Under the pieces are notes generated by a model. It was not told where the DNA came from, searched no databases, and was given only the letters and a program-made list of their open reading frames with translations. From Polaribacter aquimarinus (GTDB lineage: Bacteria > Bacteroidota > Bacteroidia > Flavobacteriales > Flavobacteriaceae), in contig NZ_QFFG01000002.1 of NCBI RefSeq assembly GCF_003129485.1, forward strand, positions 1-64,000: 64,000 nt of DNA. Direction: 5' to 3'. Position 1 is the first letter of the stretch. Each line of letters opens with the position of its first letter. The position numbers and the translations under genes are program-made. Positions 58,701-64,000 of the stretch are shown here, in pieces.

Positions 58701-58854
58701 CAGCTTTGTTGGTAAATGTGATTGCCAATACTTTATGAAATGTGAAAATATCTTCAGAAGATAATAAAACTTTAAGGTACTGTTTTACAAGAGTAAAAGT
58801 TTTACCACTACCAGCAGAAGCATTATATACTTGAAAAAATGATGGTTGTTGCAC
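55711..58854 (-). CDS. AddA/RecB-like UvrD-family helicase-nuclease
   Basis: 1047 residues. Helicase motifs in order are Walker A NASAGSGKTFTLVKQY (residues 11-26), ITFTNKAAGEMKERV, motif II FIDEMQDTSVLQW, LLVGDGKQAIYRWRGG, TNFRS, VMTIHKSKGLEFPVV and LYVALTRAVEQLHII. The C-terminal PD-(D/E)XK nuclease has GNLLHEMFAKI, PDRLVF and IDYKTG. The protein should unwind and trim double-strand breaks for RecA loading. The AddB-like partner is not next to it. It is followed by kbl on the same strand. Confidence 0.93.
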   Translation of the reverse strand: MQQPSFFQVYNASAGSGKTFTLVKQYLKVLLSSEDIFTFHKVLAITFTNKAAGEMKERVLQNLEDFADGKENDLYKIIIDEIAIDKATIQERSKKILDAILQNYSAFSITTIDSFTHKIIKNFAYDLRLPLSFEVEMDAVSLLNGAVDVLISKIGTDKKLTNLLIDYSLDKTDDDKSWDIAKDLNEFARILLNEDDVQHFRNLADKELEEFFSLKSKLQKINSQIEKEFKDFGDKVLGFIDDNGLSITDFSYGDYPKHFQKYQKLRFLKNGVIKFEGRLNNNIEADKNLYGGKTSPLAKDTIDDLKEQFFQYYYQSKELFDSQYALYVLNKIALKSIIPLAVLNNINSELENIKEDNNIRLNAEFNQLISDNIKDQPAPFIYERIGQRFQHYFIDEMQDTSVLQWQNLIPLIDNALAQENSNLLLVGDGKQAIYRWRGGKAEQFINLGSDIENPFHISKEIKHLETNFRSFSEVINFNNSFFQHTANFLQNESYKKLFLEGNTQKENAKKGGFVSLTFLEDEKDKEEKKLRYPKKVLEKINQLKKDFSLNEICVLTRTKKDGIAVANYLSENNIDIVSSETLLLQNNTKVNFIINLLQLLQNPSDEETRFEVLYFLHQHLKISEKKHIFLNHFAKSNTLEIIEGVKNYGVSFEVSNFQQLPFYEKIEAIIRGFNLVNSSDAFVQFFLDVVLEQQRKGTDVGEFLEFWELKKDKLSIVAPESANAVQVMTIHKSKGLEFPVVIFPCDVEIYRQIKPKSWLNELPETYNGFNELLVDYSKSLELVSSRGLEIYNQQREELELDNFNLLYVALTRAVEQLHIITEHKISSKGEENTNFYSGVFINYLKEQNLWKDDVFDYCFGAENRIGKKENNSSVVEIHQKFISTPWQEHNMVLLASSSKLWDTDQGKAIDYGNLLHEMFAKINTEKDINKVVAQYHQQGFIDDDQLLSIKEKIIQVVNHPQLKQYYQNDVIIYNEREIVDVDNQIMIPDRLVFADDSVSIIDYKTGNPSKEHHQQVLKYERVLQSMHLKVDKKILIYINDKIGIVEV

Positions 58855-58879
58855 AGAACTATTTTTATTGCAAAATACA

Positions 58880-58908
58880 AAAAGCCAAACAGTTTATGTT
58901 TGGCTTTT
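58880..58908 (-). terminator. Terminator of the mntR-like/ZIP operon
   Basis: AAAAGCCAAACA (58880-58891) pairs perfectly with TGTTTGGCTTTT (58897-58908) around a 5-base loop. T-rich sequence follows on the minus strand before the AddA-like gene. Confidence 0.85.
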
Positions 58909-58929
58909 AAATATATTTTTAATGGGATT

Positions 58930-59766
58930 CTAACCCAATCCAACATCTAAAGACATCATTACAATAAATCCGCCAATAAAACCGAGAGTTGCAATATCTG
59001 TATATTTATCTCTTTGTGTTTCTGGTACGACCTCTTCAATAACAACAAAAATCATTGCTCCAGCTGCAAATGCTAATGCGTAAGGTAAAATTGGTGTAAA
59101 AAATGAAACTGCCAAAGCCCCTAAAACCGCAGCAATTGGCTCTACCACTGCAGACAATTGTCCAAACCAAAAGCTTTTTAAACGACTTACACCTTGTCTT
59201 CTTAAAGGCATTGCTACTGCAAAACCTTCTGGAAAATTCTGAATTCCAATACCAATTGCTAAAGAAATTGCAGCTATAATCATTTCTGTTTGCTCTACAC
59301 CAACTAAGGTAGAAGCTGCTCCAAATAAAACACCTACTGCTAAACCTTCAGGAATATTATGTAATGTAATGGCTAAAACTAATAGTGTAGATCTATGCCA
59401 TTCTGTTTTAACTCCTTCTTTTTCTGTTTCTTTAAAATTGATATGCAAATGAGGCAATATTTTATCCATTCCAAAAAGAGATAAAGCACCTAATGCAAAA
59501 CCAATTGCAGATGGCAAAACTTTTACAAAACCTTCTCCTGGACTATTTTCTATAGCTGGAGCTAGTAAACTCCAAAAACTGGCAGCTACCATAACTCCTC
59601 CTGTAAAACCTAACATTCCGTCTAAAACGGCTCTATTGGCTTTCTTAAAGAAAAAAACCAAAGCAGCTCCTGCAGCTGTCAATCCCCAAGTAAAAAGTGA
59701 TGCATATAATGCAGCTTGAATTGGATGATCTTTTCCAAACTCAACTAATTGGTCGAATGTGCTCAT
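58930..59766 (-). CDS. ZIP-family metal transporter
   Basis: 278 residues with about eight transmembrane helices. The metal-coordinating helices carry the signatures HNIPEGLAVGV and QNFPEGFAVAMPL. A short histidine-containing cytoplasmic loop (LPHLHINFKETEKEG) lies between helices three and four. ZIP proteins bring Zn, Mn or Fe into the cytoplasm. Its start overlaps the end of the MntR-like gene by 4 bases (ATGA), so it is translated with its regulator; manganese or iron is the best guess for the metal. Confidence 0.93.
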   Translation of the reverse strand: MSTFDQLVEFGKDHPIQAALYASLFTWGLTAAGAALVFFFKKANRAVLDGMLGFTGGVMVAASFWSLLAPAIENSPGEGFVKVLPSAIGFALGALSLFGMDKILPHLHINFKETEKEGVKTEWHRSTLLVLAITLHNIPEGLAVGVLFGAASTLVGVEQTEMIIAAISLAIGIGIQNFPEGFAVAMPLRRQGVSRLKSFWFGQLSAVVEPIAAVLGALAVSFFTPILPYALAFAAGAMIFVVIEEVVPETQRDKYTDIATLGFIGGFIVMMSLDVGLG

Positions 59767-60419
59767 ACCTTTTTTATATATAAATTATTTGCGATTTTAT
59801 TTGATATTGATAGCTTCTTACCATCAATCTGAATAGCTAAAGAATTGTCAAAATCTTCTTTTTCTAAAACGGTTATTATTTTCCCTAAAACAATATCTTT
59901 TTTATCTAAAAATTGTAAAAACCCTGAAGAAGAGTCATCTACTCCTACACATATTCCACTTTCGTTTTTTTGTAATGCAGATAGTAGGCTTTTATCAATT
60001 ATTTTTAAATTCCCATTCTCATCAGGAATTGGATCACCATGAGGATCATGAGTAGGGAAACCCAACAAAGCATCCAATTGATTGATTAGTTTAGGTGATT
60101 TTATATGCTCTAATTGTTCTGCAACATCGTGTACTTCATCCCAAGAAAAATTAAGTTTTTCTACTAAAAAAACCTCCCACAAACGATGTTTACGAACAAT
60201 ATTTGCAGCTATTTTTTTACCTAAATCTGTTAGTTTTACACCTTTGTATTTCTTATAAACCACTACTTTCTTATCAGATAATTTTTTAATCATATCTGTA
60301 ACAGAGGAAGCTTTTGTTTCCAATTGTTCTGCAATAGCATTTGTACTGATGCCTTTGTCCGCACCAAGTTCTAAATGATAAATTGCTTTTAAATAATTTT
60401 CTTCAGAAAGTGTAAACAT
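59763..60419 (-). CDS. MntR/DtxR-family metal-dependent transcriptional regulator
   Basis: 218 residues. An N-terminal winged helix (NYLKAIYHLELGADKGISTNAIAEQL, then SSVTDMIKKLSDKKVVVYKKYKGV) is followed by the dimerisation/metal domain (RKHRLWEVFLVEKLNFSWDEVHDVAEQLEH), with the Glu and His ligands typical of DtxR proteins, and a C-terminal FeoA/SH3-like domain (about 150-218). Holo-regulator should repress its own operon and the divergent receptor through the palindrome at 60471-60492. An additional half-site lies at 60427-60436, just before its own start. Confidence 0.93.
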   Translation of the reverse strand: MFTLSEENYLKAIYHLELGADKGISTNAIAEQLETKASSVTDMIKKLSDKKVVVYKKYKGVKLTDLGKKIAANIVRKHRLWEVFLVEKLNFSWDEVHDVAEQLEHIKSPKLINQLDALLGFPTHDPHGDPIPDENGNLKIIDKSLLSALQKNESGICVGVDDSSSGFLQFLDKKDIVLGKIITVLEKEDFDNSLAIQIDGKKLSISNKIANNLYIKKV

Positions 60420-60470
60420 CCTAAATATTTTTAGACAACAAAGATAAACTTTTTATTTAAATCAAAATAT

Positions 60471-60492
60471 ATTTTTAGACAAGTCTAAAAAT
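60471..60492. promoter_or_regulatory. Predicted MntR/DtxR operator
   Basis: ATTTTTAGAC-AA-GTCTAAAAAT is a perfect 22-base palindrome in the 104-base space between the regulator and the TonB receptor. Its form resembles MntR/DtxR-type boxes (TTTAGnCnnGnCTAAA). It overlaps the -33 position of the receptor promoter (-7 TATATTTG at 60498-60505). It also sits just upstream of the likely regulator promoter (TTTG about 16 bases from TATCTTTG on the minus strand). The left arm is repeated at 60427-60436. Confidence 0.78.
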
Positions 60493-60523
60493 TAAATTAT
60501 ATTTGTCGAAAATTTAATAAAAA

Positions 60524-62794
60524 ATGAAATCGTTTTTTAAAATAATTTGTATTTTATGCATTGGGATGAATTCTATTTTCGCTCAAAATAGTATTTCTGG
60601 AATAATTACCAATAAAGGAGAACCGCTTCCATTTGTAAACGTCTACTTAAAGAAAACTAAATTAGGAACCTCAACTAATAACAACGGTTTTTATCAACTT
60701 AAAAATATACCTGATGGTAAATATACATTGGTTATAAGTTCTATTGGTTTTAAACCAAAATCGGTGAGAATTTCTTTTTTTGGCGGAAAAACTATCAAAA
60801 GAAGTTTTACTTTAAACGAGAGTAATTCTTTAGATGAAATTGTGATTTCTGGCACTTTAAAACCTGTTACTAAATCTAATAGTCCAGTGCCAATAGAGGT
60901 GTATAGTAAAACATTTTTTGAGAAAAATCCTACACCATCAATATTTGAATCTTTGCAAAATGTAAACGGTGTTCGTCCACAATTAAATTGTAACGTTTGT
61001 AATACTGGTGATATTCATATTAATGGTTTAGAAGGCCCTTATACATTTGTTTTAATTGATGGAATGCCAATTGTTAGTGGACTTTCTACAGTTTATGGTT
61101 TAACTGGAATTCCGCAAGCATTAATTGAAAGAGTTGAAGTTGTTAAAGGTCCAGCATCTACTTTATACGGCTCTGAAGCTGTAGGTGGAATTATTAATAT
61201 CATCACTAAAAAACCTTCAAATTCACCAGCATTAGCAACAGATACTTTTAGTAGTTCTTGGGGAGAAGTAAATGCAGATATTGGTTTACGTTATAATTTA
61301 TCAGAAAAAACTCAAGGTTTGCTAGGTATAAATTATTTTAATTTTCAGAATAGAATTGACAACAATAATGATGGTTTTACAGACTTAACATTGCAAAATA
61401 GAATATCAATTTTTAATAAGATTGATATTAAAAGAAAAAGTGGAAAAACATTTACAGTTGCTGGAAGATATGTTTATGAAGACAGATGGGGAGGGGAAAC
61501 CGACTGGGGAAGAGAATTTAGAGGAACAGATATTATTTACGGAGAGAGCATCTATACAAATCGTTGGGAAACTTTTGGAACCTATCAATTACCAACCTCA
61601 GAAAGTATAAATTTTCAGTTTAGTGCAAACGGACATCATCAAAATTCGGTTTACGGAACCGATGTTTATGATGCCGATCAATTTATTGGTTTTGGGCAAT
61701 TCATTTTTAACAAACAAATTAAAGAAAATCACGATTTTACTTTAGGTCTAGCCTACAGATATACATTTTATGATGATAATACTTTTGCTACAAAAGACAC
61801 TAAAGGATTAGAAAATCAACCTTCAATTACACATTTGCCTGGAGTTTTCTTTCAAGATGAAATCAGCTTAAATAAAAACAACAAATTACTTCTAGGGGCA
61901 AGATGGGATTATAATAGTTTGCACGGAAGCATTTTCTCACCAAGAGTAAATTACAAATGGAGTTCTATTGATAATTCAGATATTTTTAGATTAAGTGTTG
62001 GTAATGGGTTTAGAGTAGCCAATGTTTTTACAGAAGATCACGCTGCTTTAACTGGAGCAAGAGAAGTTGAGTTTGATGGTGAGCTGAATCCAGAAACATC
62101 TTGGAATATAAATGTAAATTATGTTAAAAAATTATATCCAAATAACTCAATAATCACTTTAGATGCAAGCATATTTTACACCTATTTTGATAATAGGATT
62201 TTACCAGATTATGATTCTGACCCAAATAAAATTATTTATGCTAATTTAGATGGACATTCAGTCTCTAAGGGTATCTCTTTAAATACGGACATTATATTTT
62301 TAAATGGATTAGCCATTAATGCAGGTGCAACTTTAATGGATGTTTCTATCACAGAAAATGGAATAAAAACAAGACAACCCTTAACAGAGAGTTTTAGCGG
62401 GGTCTGGTCTATTTCTTACAAATTTAATAATAACTTTAAAATCGATTACACAGGAAATATATACGGACCAATGCGATTACCCCTATTAAGTAACACAGAC
62501 CCAAGATCTCCTCAATCTCCTTGGTTTAGCATTCAAAACATTCAACTATCTAAAAAATTTAGTAATTCTTGGGAAATTTATGGAGGTGTTAAAAACTTAT
62601 TAAATTTTACTCCCGAAGCAAATAGTATTGCACGTTCTTTTGACCCTTTTGATAAACAAGTAGTTTTTGACACAAACGGACAAGTAATAGCAACACCAAA
62701 CAATCCAAATGCTTTAACTTTTGACCCAACTTATGTTTATGCATCAAACCAGGGCATCCGAGGCTTTATAGGACTAAAATATGTTGTTTTTTAA
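60524..62794 (+). CDS. TonB-dependent receptor, probably for a metal complex
   Basis: 756 residues. A signal peptide ending IFAQ precedes a carboxypeptidase-like domain (about 22-100, GIITNKGEPLPFVNVYLKKT). The plug domain follows (about 115-230, including CNVCNTGDIHINGLEGPYT and VEVVKGPASTLYGSEAVGG), then a 22-strand-type barrel ending GLKYVVF with final Phe. The cysteine pair in the plug (NCNVC) may contribute to metal handling. Energy would come from TonB-ExbBD. The shared MntR-type operator with the divergent regulator/ZIP unit suggests uptake of Mn, Fe or a related metal chelate. The substrate itself is not readable. Confidence 0.93.
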   Translation: MKSFFKIICILCIGMNSIFAQNSISGIITNKGEPLPFVNVYLKKTKLGTSTNNNGFYQLKNIPDGKYTLVISSIGFKPKSVRISFFGGKTIKRSFTLNESNSLDEIVISGTLKPVTKSNSPVPIEVYSKTFFEKNPTPSIFESLQNVNGVRPQLNCNVCNTGDIHINGLEGPYTFVLIDGMPIVSGLSTVYGLTGIPQALIERVEVVKGPASTLYGSEAVGGIINIITKKPSNSPALATDTFSSSWGEVNADIGLRYNLSEKTQGLLGINYFNFQNRIDNNNDGFTDLTLQNRISIFNKIDIKRKSGKTFTVAGRYVYEDRWGGETDWGREFRGTDIIYGESIYTNRWETFGTYQLPTSESINFQFSANGHHQNSVYGTDVYDADQFIGFGQFIFNKQIKENHDFTLGLAYRYTFYDDNTFATKDTKGLENQPSITHLPGVFFQDEISLNKNNKLLLGARWDYNSLHGSIFSPRVNYKWSSIDNSDIFRLSVGNGFRVANVFTEDHAALTGAREVEFDGELNPETSWNINVNYVKKLYPNNSIITLDASIFYTYFDNRILPDYDSDPNKIIYANLDGHSVSKGISLNTDIIFLNGLAINAGATLMDVSITENGIKTRQPLTESFSGVWSISYKFNNNFKIDYTGNIYGPMRLPLLSNTDPRSPQSPWFSIQNIQLSKKFSNSWEIYGGVKNLLNFTPEANSIARSFDPFDKQVVFDTNGQVIATPNNPNALTFDPTYVYASNQGIRGFIGLKYVVF

Positions 62795-62814
62795 TTAAAA
62801 AAAAAGAAGTGAAA

Positions 62815-63405
62815 TTAATTTTTAGAATTCCAAAGACGTTTTCTTTTAGAAGTTCTTATTTTACTTCTACCAGATGAACTTTCATTGTTTTTTGAGAGAG
62901 AAAACCTATACACTAAGCCAGCTGTTCCGAAATTATGAGAACGTTGACTGGAAAATTTAGTTTCACTAAGTTTAAATAATATCTGCCCAGTTAATCCAAA
63001 TTTATCAGAAATCCAAAGTGTACCTCCTGCTCCTAGATTAATAGTTGGGGTTAGGTGTTTTGCAGCAATAAAGCTACCACCGACTGAAATGTAAGGTGAT
63101 ATCCTATTTCCTGAAGTACCAAAATCATATCTGGCTTCTCCATCAAAAGTTATGTATTTTTGAGTAGCTCCATTAGATGAAGAAATACTTCCTACAAAAG
63201 TTACGTTTTTAAACATATATCTTCCAACGGCAACTCTTGGAAATAATTCTAAATACCTAACTCCAACTGCAGAAGAATTTTCTGAAGAATAAAGTACAGA
63301 TGCAGACCCAAAGGCTAGAATCCATTTTTTTTCTTGATTTTGTGAAAATAGATTAACACAAAAAACAAAGAAAAAGATTACTAAAAGAGTACGATTTCTT
63401 TTCAT
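62815..63405 (-). CDS. Small outer-membrane beta-barrel protein
   Basis: 196 residues from the ATG at 63405 (MKRNRTLLVIFFFVFCVNLFSQ, a clear signal peptide). Upstream in-frame ATGs up to 63627 would put 74 residues, including sequence opposite mfd, before the signal and are rejected. The mature part alternates hydrophobic and polar residues in about eight strands (RYDFGTSGNRISPYISVGGSF, FGTAGLVYRFSL). It ends in a basic tail (RKRLWNSKN) unusual for a barrel. Similar to OmpX/OmpW-size porin-family proteins; function unknown. Confidence 0.82.
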   Translation of the reverse strand: MKRNRTLLVIFFFVFCVNLFSQNQEKKWILAFGSASVLYSSENSSAVGVRYLELFPRVAVGRYMFKNVTFVGSISSSNGATQKYITFDGEARYDFGTSGNRISPYISVGGSFIAAKHLTPTINLGAGGTLWISDKFGLTGQILFKLSETKFSSQRSHNFGTAGLVYRFSLSKNNESSSGRSKIRTSKRKRLWNSKN

Positions 63406-63534
63406 TGTTGCTAGGGGGTAAGGTTTAACAATATTAAAACTGTCGAAAAGCAAATATATTGTATTCTTAAAGAAATCAAAATATATAATCGTTTTTTCTG
63501 TGTTAAGATTTACATTTGCAAAAAACTTAAAAAG

Positions 63535-64000
63535 TTGAGTAAACAGAATGTTGTAAATCAATACCAAAAATCTGCAGATGTTTTGCAGATTATTAAACAA
63601 CTTCAACAAGAGAAAAACCATTTTCAAATTTCGAATTTGGTTGGATCCTCATTGTCTTTTGTAATTGCCGAAACTTTTAAAAAAACCGACAAACCCTACC
63701 TTTTTATACTTAACGATAAAGAAGAAGCAGCATATTACCTAAATGATTTAGAACAACTTTTAGGCGATAAAAATGTACTTTTTTATCCAGGTTCTTATAG
63801 AAGACCATATCAAATAGAAGAAACAGATAACGCCAATGTTTTATTAAGATCAGAGGTTTTAAACAGAATTAATTCTCGAAAAAAACCTGCCATCATTGTT
63901 ACGTATCCTACTGCTTTATTTGAAAAAGTAGTCACAAAAAAAGAGTTAGAAAAAAACACTTTAAAAGTTACAGTTGGTGAGAACTTGTCGCTTGATTTTG
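63535..64000 (+). CDS. mfd: Transcription-repair coupling factor, 5' part only
   Basis: About 155 codons are present and the frame is open to the window end. The protein starts SKQNVVNQYQKSADVLQ and continues through GSSLSFVIAETFKK, YLFILNDKEEAAYYLND and VLFYPGSYRRPYQIEE, the UvrB-like damage-recognition module D1a of Mfd (FYPGSYRRPYQ is characteristic). The likely start is TTG at 63535; no in-frame ATG fits. A TACATTTG -7-like box at 63511-63518 predicts a leader of under 20 bases. The helicase and RNA polymerase-binding domains lie outside the window. Confidence 0.85.
   Translation, partial: MSKQNVVNQYQKSADVLQIIKQLQQEKNHFQISNLVGSSLSFVIAETFKKTDKPYLFILNDKEEAAYYLNDLEQLLGDKNVLFYPGSYRRPYQIEETDNANVLLRSEVLNRINSRKKPAIIVTYPTALFEKVVTKKELEKNTLKVTVGENLSLDF

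Noticed and set aside
63406..63627. 74-residue N-terminal extension of the small barrel protein
   Set aside because: A clear signal peptide begins at 63405, and the extension runs opposite the mfd start and its promoter-like region.

Overview
This is a chromosomal window from a low-GC (roughly one third G+C) member of the Bacteroidota, almost certainly a marine Flavobacteriaceae of the Polaribacter/Tenacibaculum type. The evidence is internal: promoters of the TTTG-N19-TANNTTTG form used by the Bacteroidota primary sigma factor, a type IX secretion (T9SS) C-terminal sorting domain, a SusC-like TonB-dependent receptor with a carboxypeptidase-like N-terminal domain, DUF5777 and DUF5916 barrel proteins, and an F1-ATPase beta/epsilon pair separated from the other ATP synthase genes. 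No insertion sequence, prophage, integron or CRISPR array was seen. Most of the window is densely packed core genome, and no gap between genes exceeds 300 bases.

Layout. 1-4.7 kb: the 5' part of a giant secreted protein (minus strand, running off the left edge) built from calcium-binding thrombospondin type-3 (TSP3) repeats. 4.8-10.5 kb: tRNA-Gln, a TMEM260/DUF2723 membrane glycosyltransferase-like protein with a polysaccharide deacetylase, a thioredoxin-fold protein and a metallophosphoesterase. 10.6-19.1 kb: polA, an LtaS-like sulfatase-fold membrane enzyme, a Sua5/TsaC tRNA-modification enzyme and a DUF5916 protein. 19.3-23.6 kb: the translation block rplM-rpsI-rpsB-tsf-pyrH-frr. 23.7-29.2 kb: an RND/MMPL exporter and a T9SS-secreted leucine-rich-repeat protein. 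29.3-37 kb: asnS, rpoN, a degenerate PAP2-like membrane protein, a PorT-like barrel, an ExbB-ExbD-ExbD motor cluster and a type I asparaginase.

37.2-48.9 kb: a YugP-type zinc peptidase, lepA, a LytS/LytTR two-component pair, an EF-hand protein, a beta-propeller lipoprotein, an M28 peptidase, a small envelope cluster (cytochrome c lipoprotein, YceI, OB-fold protein, DUF5777 barrel) and a tRNA-dihydrouridine synthase. 49-55.7 kb: an HPF-like protein, a LolE/FtsX-type permease, rbfA, atpDC, an OmpA protein with TSP3 repeats and kbl. 55.7-64 kb: an AddA/RecB-like helicase-nuclease, an MntR/DtxR-type regulator with a ZIP metal transporter, a divergent TonB-dependent receptor sharing an operator with them, a small barrel protein and the start of mfd.

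The most informative non-coding signals are a perfect 22-bp MntR-type palindrome between the metal regulator and the TonB receptor; a 17-bp palindrome over the -7 element of the cytochrome c/YceI/DUF5777 cluster; paired hairpins in the rpsI-rpsB and pyrH-frr gaps; a dispersed-repeat-like element inserted in frame in polA; and a 39-bp duplication of the 3' end of the beta-propeller gene flanking a hairpin. Nothing here is a clear-cut novel defence or mobile system. The best candidates for undescribed biology are the cytochrome/YceI/OB/DUF5777 cluster and the four-gene ExbB-type motor.
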